Assembly: GCA_026706075.1 (NCBI GenBank)
Contig: JAPOZM010000110.1
Location: 1-47,631 of the forward strand
Length of the DNA stretch: 47,631 bases
DNA from: Gemmatimonadaceae bacterium
Lineage (GTDB): Bacteria > Latescibacterota > UBA2968 > UBA8231
Direction: 5' to 3'
The notes under the pieces were generated by a model. The model made no database searches. It saw only the letters and a program-made list of their open reading frames with translations, and was not told where the DNA came from. The position numbers and the translations under genes are program-made. Shown piece after piece: positions 9,242 to 16,330 of the stretch. Position 1 is the stretch's first letter. Each line of letters starts with the position of its first letter.

Positions 9242-10125
9242 ACGCCCTCTCGCCGGTCCTCCTCTACGGCCGGCTGATCAGGTTCTCCCACAGCATCTTC
9301 GCCCTGCCCTTCGCCCTCAGCGGTGCGGCCCTGGCCGCCGCCGTCACCGGCATTCATCCCCGGCAGCTGCTGTGGATCGTGGCCGCCATGGTGGCAGCGC
9401 GCTCGGCGGCGATGGGCTTCAACCGCATCGTCGACCGCCGCATCGACGCGGCCAACCCGCGCACGGCGCAGCGGGAGCTGGTCACCGGGGCGCTGTCCAC
9501 GGGAGCCGCCGCCGCCTTCGTCGTCCTCTCCTCGGCGGTATTCGTGGCGGCCGCCTGGCAGCTGAACCCGCTCTGCCTGGCCCTGTCGCCGGCCGCCCTC
9601 GCCGTGATCCTCGGCTACTCCTACACCAAGCGTTTCACCTGGGCCTCCCACCTGTTTCTCGGGGCCAGCCTCGGCCTGGCGCCGCTGGGCGCCTGGATCG
9701 CGGTGACCGGCGGCTTCGCCCTGCCCCCGGTCCTCCTCGGCCTTGCGGTCCTGGCCTGGGTGGCGGGGTTCGACGTGCTCTACGCCTGCCAGGACCACGA
9801 CTTCGACATCGGGGCCGGCCTGCACTCGATTCCCGCGCGCTTCGGTCTGGCCGGGGCCCTGCGCCTGGCGCGGCTCTTCCACCTGCTGGCGGTGCTGCTC
9901 ATGGCCTGGGTCGGCCTGGCCGCCGGTCTGCACCTGGTCTACTTCGCCGGCGTCGCCGCCATCGCCGCCCTGCTCGCCTGGGAGCACCGCCTGGTGAAGG
10001 CCGACGACCTGACCAGGGTGAACACCGCCTTCATGACCATGAACAGCCTCGTCAGCATCGCCTACTTCGCCTTCACCCTGGCTGACCTGCTGATCTTCGG
10101 CGGCGCTCCGCGGCTGCTGCCATGA
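9238..10125 (+). CDS. mqnP: UbiA-family prenyltransferase (MqnP, menaquinone pathway)
   Basis: The 295-residue integral membrane protein has about eight hydrophobic segments and both aspartate-rich motifs of the UbiA family. These are Asn62-Asp66-Asp70 in NRIVDRRID, and Asp179/Asp186/Asp190 in DVLYACQDHDFD. These bind the Mg-diphosphate of the prenyl donor. In this operon the expected acceptor is 1,4-dihydroxy-6-naphthoate, so the MqnP role fits better than 4-hydroxybenzoate prenylation. That choice is based on context. It overlaps its neighbours by 4 nt on both sides. Confidence 0.92.
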   Translation: MNALSPVLLYGRLIRFSHSIFALPFALSGAALAAAVTGIHPRQLLWIVAAMVAARSAAMGFNRIVDRRIDAANPRTAQRELVTGALSTGAAAAFVVLSSAVFVAAAWQLNPLCLALSPAALAVILGYSYTKRFTWASHLFLGASLGLAPLGAWIAVTGGFALPPVLLGLAVLAWVAGFDVLYACQDHDFDIGAGLHSIPARFGLAGALRLARLFHLLAVLLMAWVGLAAGLHLVYFAGVAAIAALLAWEHRLVKADDLTRVNTAFMTMNSLVSIAYFAFTLADLLIFGGAPRLLP

Positions 10126-12113
10126 CCGCGGCCGTGGATCTGGACAGCCTCCTCGGAGGCGGCGGCCAGGAGATCTACGAGGTGCGGACCCGCGCACCGG
10201 GCCCGCCGGGGCGCCTGAACCTCGACGAGGAGACGGTGATCGGGTCGCCGAGCGGCGACATCTTCGCCTACAGCCAGAACGCCGGCATGGGATGGAACCC
10301 CGCCCACCTCGGGCGCAAGGAGTTCCTCATCGTCAGCACCCTCGGCGGCATCCGCGCCCCCGACGGCACCCCTGTGGCCCTCGGCTACCACACCGGCCAC
10401 TGGGAGGTGGGCCTGCTGATGGAGGAGGCCGCCCGGGAGATCACCCGGCTCGGCGGCATCCCCTACGCCGCCTACTGCTCCGACCCGTGCGACGGCCGCT
10501 CCCAGGGCACCACGGGGATGTTCGACAGCCTGCCGTACCGCAACGACGCCGCCATCGTCATGCGGCGGCTGATCCGCTCCCTGCCCCGGCGCCGCGGGGT
10601 GATCGGCGTCGGCACCTGCGACAAGGGGCTGCCGGCGGTCCTCATCGCCCTGGCTGGCGCCCGCGGCCTGCCGGTGGTCGTCGTCCCCGGGGGAGTGACC
10701 CTGCCGCCGGAGCACGGCGAGGACGCCGGCAAGATCCAGTCCGTGGGCTCGCGCCTGGCCCGCGGCGAGATCACCATCGACGAGGTCAACGACCTCGGCT
10801 GCCGCGCCTGCGCCACCCCAGGGGGCGGCTGCCAGTTCCTCGGCACCGCGGCCACCTCCCAAGTCGTGGCCGAGGCCCTCGGGCTCACCCTGCCCCACGC
10901 GGCCCTGGCCCCCTCGGGCGAGCCGGTCTGGCGCGACATGGCCCTGCGCTCCGGCCGCGCCATCGTCGCCCTGGAGTCCCTCGGCCTCACCTCGGCGGAC
11001 GTGCTGACCCCCGCCGCCGTCGAGAACGCCATGATCGTACACGCCGCCGTCGGCGGCTCCACCAACCTGCTCCTGCACGTGCCCGCCATCGCCCACGCCG
11101 CCGGACTGCGGCGGCCGACCGTCGAGGACTGGGACCGCGTCAACCGGCAGGTCCCGAGGCTGGTGGACGTGCTGCCCAACGGTCCGCGGAACCACCCGAC
11201 GGTGCGCCTCTTCCTGGCCGGCGGCGTGCCGGAGGTGATGCTGCACCTGCGCGCCATGGGCCTGCTCGACCTCGACGCGATGACCGCCACCGGCCGGCGT
11301 CTCGGCGAGAACCTCGACTGGTGGGAGGACAGCGAACGGAGGCGCCGCCTGCGCGACGGCCTGTTGGAGCGCGACGGAGTCGACGCCGGCGACGTGATCC
11401 ACGACCCGGACGGAGCCCGCGCCAAGGGCCTGACCAGCACCGTCTGCTTCCCCACGGGCAACCTGGCGCCCGAGGGATCGGTGGTGAAGAGCACGGCCAT
11501 CGACCCGGCCCTGCTCGACGAGGACGGCATCTACCGGCTGCGCGGGCCGGCGAGGGTTTTCACCACCGAGCGCGCCGCCATGGCGGCGATCAAGGAGGGC
11601 CGCATCGCCGCGGGCGAGGTGATGGTCCTGCTCTCCTGCGGCCCCATGGGCACCGGCATGGAGGAGATCGCCCAGGTGACGATCGCCCTGAAGTACTGGG
11701 AGCACGGCGGCCAGGTGGCCCTGCTGACCGACGCCCGGTTCTCCGGGTTCTCCAGCGGCCCCTGCATCGGCCACCTGGGGCCCGAGGCCCTCGCCGGCGG
11801 GCCGGTGGGCCGGCTGATCGAGGGCGACGTGGTGGAGGTCTGGATCGACACCCGGGACCTGAGGGGCCGCATCGACCTGGTGGGGCACGGCGAGGAGATC
11901 TTCGGGGCGGAGGAGGGAGCACGGGTCCTGGCCGGCCGCGATCCCCGGCCCGACCTGGCACCCGAGGAGGAGCTGCCCGACGACACCCGCCTGTGGGCGG
12001 CCCTGCAGGAGGCCGGCGGCGGCACCTGGGGCGGTTGCGTCTACGACCCCGACGAGATCGTGAAGCTGCTCGACGCCGGCCGGCGGGCGCTGAACGGGGA
12101 CGATTCCCCGTGA
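10122..12113 (+). CDS. IlvD/Edd-family dehydratase, YjhG/YagF (D-xylonate dehydratase) type
   Basis: The 663-residue protein matches the YjhG/YagF branch of the IlvD/Edd dehydratases along its whole length, as remembered from E. coli YjhG. Shared stretches include SDPCDGRSQGTTGMFDSLPY, GVGTCDKGLPA, GGGCQFLGTA and LPDDTRLWA. The three cysteine motifs are the usual iron-sulfur ligands. Known members dehydrate D-xylonate to 2-keto-3-deoxy-D-xylonate. The location is odd. The gene sits between mqnP and ubiX in a menaquinone operon and overlaps both by 4 nt. No xylose transporter or xylonate gene lies beside it. It may act on another sugar acid. Confidence 0.92.
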   Translation: MTAAVDLDSLLGGGGQEIYEVRTRAPGPPGRLNLDEETVIGSPSGDIFAYSQNAGMGWNPAHLGRKEFLIVSTLGGIRAPDGTPVALGYHTGHWEVGLLMEEAAREITRLGGIPYAAYCSDPCDGRSQGTTGMFDSLPYRNDAAIVMRRLIRSLPRRRGVIGVGTCDKGLPAVLIALAGARGLPVVVVPGGVTLPPEHGEDAGKIQSVGSRLARGEITIDEVNDLGCRACATPGGGCQFLGTAATSQVVAEALGLTLPHAALAPSGEPVWRDMALRSGRAIVALESLGLTSADVLTPAAVENAMIVHAAVGGSTNLLLHVPAIAHAAGLRRPTVEDWDRVNRQVPRLVDVLPNGPRNHPTVRLFLAGGVPEVMLHLRAMGLLDLDAMTATGRRLGENLDWWEDSERRRRLRDGLLERDGVDAGDVIHDPDGARAKGLTSTVCFPTGNLAPEGSVVKSTAIDPALLDEDGIYRLRGPARVFTTERAAMAAIKEGRIAAGEVMVLLSCGPMGTGMEEIAQVTIALKYWEHGGQVALLTDARFSGFSSGPCIGHLGPEALAGGPVGRLIEGDVVEVWIDTRDLRGRIDLVGHGEEIFGAEEGARVLAGRDPRPDLAPEEELPDDTRLWAALQEAGGGTWGGCVYDPDEIVKLLDAGRRALNGDDSP

Positions 12114-12721
12114 GGCAGCCGAAGTCTTTCGTCGTCGGTGTCACGGGGGCCAGCGGCGCCCTCTACGGAGCGCGCGCTCTGCGGGCGCTGCTGGCCTCCG
12201 GGCACCACGTGCACCTGGTGATGTCGCGGTACGGCCGCTACGTGATGCACGAGGAGCTCGGCTGGGAGCCCGACCGCGAGACGATCTTCGACTTCCTGGC
12301 GCGCACCACGGGGGAGGAGGTCCGCCAGGGGACTCTCGAGGAACACGGTGTCAACGACATGACCCGTGAGATCTCCTCCGGGTCGGCGCCGATGGACGGC
12401 ATGGTCGTCGTGCCGTGCTCGGTGAAGACCCTTTCCGGCATCGCCCGCGGCGCCTCTTCGAATCTCATCGAGCGCTCCGCCGACGTCTCCCTCAAGGAGA
12501 AGCGGCCTCTTGTGCTGGTGGTGCGAGAGACCCCCCTGAACCTGATCCAGCTGCGCAACCTGGTAGCCGTCGCCGAGGCCGGCGCCTCGGTGGTGCCGGC
12601 CATGCCGGCCTTCTACCAGAAGCCGCGGACCTTCGAGGATCTGGGGGACTTCATGGCCGGACGCATCCTCGCCCTCCTGGGGCTGGAGCACGACCTGTTC
12701 CCGCGCTGGGAGGGGGGGTAG
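12110..12721 (+). CDS. ubiX: Flavin prenyltransferase UbiX
   Basis: The 203-residue protein starts at a GTG that overlaps the preceding stop by 4 nt. It has the UbiX N-terminal flavin-binding motif VGVTGASGALYG. The conserved SGSAPMDGMVVVPCSVKTLS and the C-terminal VVPAMPAFYQKP are also present. UbiX attaches a dimethylallyl group to FMN, making the prenyl-FMN cofactor of UbiD decarboxylases. In the futalosine pathway a UbiD-type enzyme removes the carboxyl group of the prenylated naphthoate, so the location fits. No UbiD gene lies in the window. Confidence 0.95.
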   Translation: MRQPKSFVVGVTGASGALYGARALRALLASGHHVHLVMSRYGRYVMHEELGWEPDRETIFDFLARTTGEEVRQGTLEEHGVNDMTREISSGSAPMDGMVVVPCSVKTLSGIARGASSNLIERSADVSLKEKRPLVLVVRETPLNLIQLRNLVAVAEAGASVVPAMPAFYQKPRTFEDLGDFMAGRILALLGLEHDLFPRWEGG

Positions 12722-12728
12722 AACAGGT

Positions 12729-12764
12729 GCGCCGGACGGTCTCGGGGAGAGGACCGCCCGGCGC
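12729..12764 (+). terminator. GC hairpin after the menaquinone operon
   Basis: GCGCCGGACGGTC (12729-12741) and GACCGCCCGGCGC (12752-12764) form a 13-position stem with one A-C mismatch and a 10-nt loop. It begins 8 nt after the ubiX stop. There is no U-tract, so it may be a Rho-assisted terminator or an mRNA 3' end stabiliser. The rest of the 264-base convergent gap to 12985 shows no gene. Confidence 0.5.
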
Positions 12765-12785
12765 GGGACCCGGGGCCGGGGGACG

Positions 12786-12810
12786 GCCGCCGGGATCGTT
12801 CCCGGGCGGC
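12786..12810. terminator. Second GC hairpin in the convergent intergenic region
   Basis: GCCGCCGGGA (12786-12795) pairs with TCCCGGGCGGC (12800-12810) with one bulged base and a 4-nt loop. No U-tract follows on either strand. It lies between the ends of ubiX and the convergent GH113-like gene and may serve both. Confidence 0.4.
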
Positions 12811-12985
12811 GGGGAGGACGCAACGCCCGGTCACGAGGTGTTGGCCGTCTTCTGGCAAGGCTCGTGCCAGAGCATGATGTGGGGTTGGGGGCTGCCTCGT
12901 TCCACCAGATATGGTGGTTCCCGTCCCGCCCTCCTTGCACGCGTCCGGGAAAAGGCTGCCGCCGGAGGGAAGGGGTTTCCCGTTC

Positions 12986-14095
12986 CTAGCGAGGGGGTCG
13001 AACCGGGGTAGGGGGCACAGGCCGGAGACGCTGGTACCACTCGGTGAGGACCCTTTCGGCGGGCTTGCCGTGGGGCGTGAATCCGCCCTGTTCCTCACCA
13101 CCACGCAGGTCGGAGTGCCACTTCCACCAGTACATGCCGTGGAACCATGGGCGCGGCCAGAACGCCTCCAGCACGGCCTGGTAGCACAGGGCCTGCTCCT
13201 CCATCGACAGGTCAGGCTCCGGCCGCCGCGTCCACTCCCAGGGCCGCAGGCTGGCGCCGCGCACCGACTTGTAGCCGATCTCCGTGAGCAGCACCGGGCG
13301 CCCGGTGAGCTGGTGGAGCGCCTCGATCTCGTCCGCAACCCTCACCGCGCCGGCGCGCAGCTGCTCGAGGGTTGGGTCCGGCTGCTCGAGGCCGGGATCC
13401 GGGGGTTCCGTGAGGGGGAAGAAGGCGTTGACGCCGATGTAGTCGAGAGCATCCCAGAACTCGACCCGGTCGTACTCCTCCCACCAGTTCGCCGCGTACG
13501 TCAGCGGCCCCGGGTAGGCCTCGCGCACTCTTGCGATCAGCCGCCGCCAGTCCTCCGGCCGCTCCCTGGCGACACGAGTGAGCTCGACGCCGACGCAGAA
13601 GATCTCCACCCCCTCCTCCGCCGCGATGCGGGCGTAGTGGAGCACGAAGCTCTCGTAGTGGCTCCACCACTGCTGCCAGGCCTCCTCCGTGGCCATTCCG
13701 ATGGTGCCACGCCAGTGATCGCTGCTCTGCCGGCGCACCCAGACGTGGGGCTTGAGCATGACCTTGAAGCCGAGCCGGCGGGCCTCGCGGATGCCGTGGC
13801 GCAGGTGGTCGTCGGGGGGGTCTCTCCCGAAGCGCAGGGCCGCGTCGTCCACCGTGCGCTGGTAGGCGAAGGGATTCAGGGCGGTCCACTCGACGTTGAC
13901 CCGGCGGAGGTGCTCCAGCGCGGCTGTCGAGGTCCCGGACATCAGGTTGTCGTCGCTGCCGTAGCCATGGGTGAAGGTCATGCCCTTCTGAAAGACGGGC
14001 CGGTGCGCCGAGGGCTGGGCCGAGAGGGGCAGGGCGCACACCAGGCAGACCCAGGCCGGGAAAAGCGCGAACACGGGCCGTCCGGCGCCGATCAC
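12986..14095 (-). CDS. Secreted GH113-like glycoside hydrolase (TIM barrel)
   Basis: The protein has about 369 residues. It starts at a GTG whose last bases overlap the stop of the methyltransferase gene upstream. A signal peptide is visible (hydrophobic FALFPAWVCLVCALPLSAQ, cleavage after SAQ likely), so it should be exported. The barrel resembles GH113 beta-mannanase-like enzymes. The candidate acid/base is Glu171 in VGVELTR and the candidate nucleophile is Glu272 in LLTEIGY, with many conserved Trp residues (WQQWWSHY, YWWKWHSD). The substrate is not known, and some family members are annotated only as hypothetical. The frame is open further upstream, but that part is shadow of the next gene. 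Confidence 0.8.
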   Translation of the reverse strand: MIGAGRPVFALFPAWVCLVCALPLSAQPSAHRPVFQKGMTFTHGYGSDDNLMSGTSTAALEHLRRVNVEWTALNPFAYQRTVDDAALRFGRDPPDDHLRHGIREARRLGFKVMLKPHVWVRRQSSDHWRGTIGMATEEAWQQWWSHYESFVLHYARIAAEEGVEIFCVGVELTRVARERPEDWRRLIARVREAYPGPLTYAANWWEEYDRVEFWDALDYIGVNAFFPLTEPPDPGLEQPDPTLEQLRAGAVRVADEIEALHQLTGRPVLLTEIGYKSVRGASLRPWEWTRRPEPDLSMEEQALCYQAVLEAFWPRPWFHGMYWWKWHSDLRGGEEQGGFTPHGKPAERVLTEWYQRLRPVPPTPVRPPR

Positions 14096-15591
14096 CGAAA
14101 CAGCCCCTGCAGACGGTCGGTGCGCGAGACTTTGGACAGGTAGCCCCGCAGACGGCCCTCGCCGCCCGGCACGGCCCGGCAGACGGGGTGGCTGCCGTAG
14201 AAGCAGATGACTTCTCCCGCGGGCGGCGAGGGCAGGGCCACCTCCTCCCCGCGGAAGAGCCCCTCCACCTGCGGCCAGGAGAGGTCCAGGCGCCGCTCCG
14301 GCACGAGGTGCCCCCAGAGAGCCACGGCCTGCTGGGACAGATGCAGGGCCCCCTTGTGCAGACCGGCCACGCGCATCCCGGTACGCACGAACCACGGGAA
14401 TTCCCCCCGGAGCCGGGCGGCCCCCGCGGGCCTCAGGTGGAGGTGCCGCCGGCCGGCCACCAGCTCCTGGCCGGCGGGGACCTCCGGCGCGAATCCCCAG
14501 CGCTCGCCGATCCTGTCCGCCATGCCGGCGGGATCGGGGTCAGGGGGAGGCCCGGCCAGCCGTCGACCCGTGTCGCCCTCGACCGGCTCCCACTCGGTGG
14601 CCCCCCGCTTGCCCACGGCCGCGACGAAGGCCCCCTCGGTAGCGTGCTCGTGGGGCCACACGCGGACGCACCCTCCGAAGGCGGCGGGATACCGGGCGGC
14701 GGCATCCGCCGCCAGGCCGGATGCCGCCACCCCGGCTGCCGGCTCGATGTCGACGAGCTCCCCGTACCTCTTCACCAGCCCCAGGAGGACGTCCTCGTTC
14801 TCCTCCGTCGACAGCGAACAGGTCGAGTAGACGAGACGGCCCCCCGGCCGCAGCATGTGGAATGCGGCCCTCAGGAGGCCGACCTGCTGCACGCTCTTGC
14901 GGCGGGCGTCCTCGGGAGACCACCAGGCGAGCATGTGCCGGTCCTTGCACAAGATGCCGTCGCCGGAGCAGGGGGCGTCCAGCAGGACGCGGTCGAAGAC
15001 GTTGTGGAACCAGCGCGCCATCATCGACCCCGGGGCCCCGGTGATCAGAGTGTTGTGGGCTCCGCAACGCTCGAGGTGGCCAACGAGCGCCGGCCGGCGC
15101 CGGGCGCCGGGCTCGTTGGCGACCAGGAGCCCGCTGTTTCCGAGGGCCGCGGCGATCTGCGTCGCCTTGCCGCCGGGGGCCGCGGCCAGGTCGAGGACGA
15201 GCTGGCCCGGGCGGGGATCGAGGACGACGACAGCGAGGGTGGTGGCCTTGGCCTGGACGTACAAGCCTCCGAGGCGGTACTCCAGGCTGTGGCCGACGGC
15301 GGCGGACATGTCCGCCGGCAGGATGAAGGCGTCGGGGGACCATGGCACTCCCTCGGCCCTCTCCACCAAGGATCCGCGCAGGTCCTCCGCCACCGGCAGC
15401 AGGGAGTTGAGCCGTACGCACGTGGAAGGCTCGGCCACCATCGCGGCTCGGAAGGCCGATGACCGCCCCGGGTCGGGCAGGAGTCGCTGCAGATGGGCCA
15501 GAAGCGCCTCCTGACGTTCCTCCTCCTGGCGCTCCAGGCCCCGCCGGCCCGAGTCTTCTTTGCACCTGCCCTGTGTAGTCGCGTTATTCAT
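14092..15591 (-). CDS. rRNA (cytosine-C5) methyltransferase, NOL1/NOP2/Sun (RsmF-like)
   Basis: The protein has about 499 residues. The N-terminal half is a NOL1/NOP2/Sun methyltransferase. It has SAM motif I VLDLAAAPGGKATQ and the two catalytic cysteine motifs, LLDAPCSGDG (motif IV) and YSTCSLSTEENE (motif VI). The C-terminal part is an RsmF-like extension ending in a PUA-like RNA-binding region. The expected activity is 5-methylcytosine formation in 16S rRNA, but the exact site cannot be read from sequence. ATG 15591 was chosen over GTG 15609. Neither has a clear ribosome site. It is divergent from the phosphoesterase gene, and its stop overlaps the GH113-like start. Confidence 0.92.
   Translation of the reverse strand: MNNATTQGRCKEDSGRRGLERQEEERQEALLAHLQRLLPDPGRSSAFRAAMVAEPSTCVRLNSLLPVAEDLRGSLVERAEGVPWSPDAFILPADMSAAVGHSLEYRLGGLYVQAKATTLAVVVLDPRPGQLVLDLAAAPGGKATQIAAALGNSGLLVANEPGARRRPALVGHLERCGAHNTLITGAPGSMMARWFHNVFDRVLLDAPCSGDGILCKDRHMLAWWSPEDARRKSVQQVGLLRAAFHMLRPGGRLVYSTCSLSTEENEDVLLGLVKRYGELVDIEPAAGVAASGLAADAAARYPAAFGGCVRVWPHEHATEGAFVAAVGKRGATEWEPVEGDTGRRLAGPPPDPDPAGMADRIGERWGFAPEVPAGQELVAGRRHLHLRPAGAARLRGEFPWFVRTGMRVAGLHKGALHLSQQAVALWGHLVPERRLDLSWPQVEGLFRGEEVALPSPPAGEVICFYGSHPVCRAVPGGEGRLRGYLSKVSRTDRLQGLFR
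15560..15588 (+). promoter_or_regulatory. Weak sigma-70 promoter candidate for the phosphoesterase gene
   Basis: TTGCAC (15560-15565) is followed after 17 nt by GTTATT (15583-15588), placing a start of transcription about 20 nt before the ATG at 15617. The -10 box is poor. It overlaps the first codons of the divergent methyltransferase gene. Confidence 0.28.
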
Positions 15592-15616
15592 CGGTGACGC
15601 GCACCCCACGCGCGGG

Positions 15617-16330
15617 ATGTTTAATTACCCTTCTCTCCCAGATTCAGCAAGGACCCCGTTGGCAGCCGGCGATACCTACATCGTCAGCGACCTCCACCTG
15701 GGCAGCGCCTACTTCCGCCACGAGAGTTTTCTGCGCTTTCTCAGGGAGCTGCCGGAGGGGGTGCGGCTCGTCCTCAATGGCGACACCATCGACGACCCGG
15801 CCGATCCGCTGCCGCCCGAGCACGAGCAGGTGCTGCACCGGCTGGTGGAGGAGTCCTCCCGGCGCCCCGTGGTCTTCATCTACGGGAACCACGACGAAGG
15901 CTTCGGCCTCGACGAGCCCGGCGGGATCGAGTTCGTGCACCGGCTGACGGTGGACGGGCGGCTTCTGGTCGTGCACGGCGACAAGCTCGACGGAGTGATG
16001 CCGCGCCATCCCTGGTTCATCGCGGCCTTCCGACGCTTCCACCGGTTGCGAGTCCGGCTCGGGCTGGAGGATGTCCACGTGGCCCACTACGCCAAGAGCT
16101 GGCGCTTTCTGTACCGCGTGCTCAACGAACACGTGGCCCACCACGCCCTGGACACCGCCCGGGCCCAGGGGCTGCCGGCGATCACCTGCGGACACACCCA
16201 CGCTCCGATGGAGCTGGAGCACGACGGGCGACGCTATCTGAACACCGGGGCCTGGACCGAAGAACCCCACCACTACGTCGCGGTCTCCGGCGGCCGGATC
16301 GAGTTGAGGGTCTATCCGAATGGCGCCTGA
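15617..16330 (+). CDS. Calcineurin-like metallophosphoesterase, LpxH-like
   Basis: The protein has about 237 residues and carries all metallophosphoesterase motifs in order: SDLHLGS, NGDTIDD, GNHDE, VVHGDKLDG and TCGHTHAP. The overall layout is like UDP-2,3-diacylglucosamine diphosphatase (LpxH), which cleaves UDP-2,3-diacylglucosamine in lipid A synthesis. Close relatives with other substrates exist, so the lipid A role is a suggestion. The ATG at 15617 follows GCGGG and was chosen over the upstream ATG at 15560, which would overlap the divergent gene and a possible promoter. The next gene overlaps its end by 11 nt. Confidence 0.85.
   Translation: MFNYPSLPDSARTPLAAGDTYIVSDLHLGSAYFRHESFLRFLRELPEGVRLVLNGDTIDDPADPLPPEHEQVLHRLVEESSRRPVVFIYGNHDEGFGLDEPGGIEFVHRLTVDGRLLVVHGDKLDGVMPRHPWFIAAFRRFHRLRVRLGLEDVHVAHYAKSWRFLYRVLNEHVAHHALDTARAQGLPAITCGHTHAPMELEHDGRRYLNTGAWTEEPHHYVAVSGGRIELRVYPNGA

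Noticed and set aside
10292..12721. Plus-strand frame of 809 codons
   Set aside because: Only its last 203 codons (ubiX from 12110) are real. The rest is shadow of the dehydratase gene.
12722..12985. Small gene between ubiX and the GH113-like gene
   Set aside because: Only GC hairpins were seen. Frames here have no ribosome site or recognisable domain.
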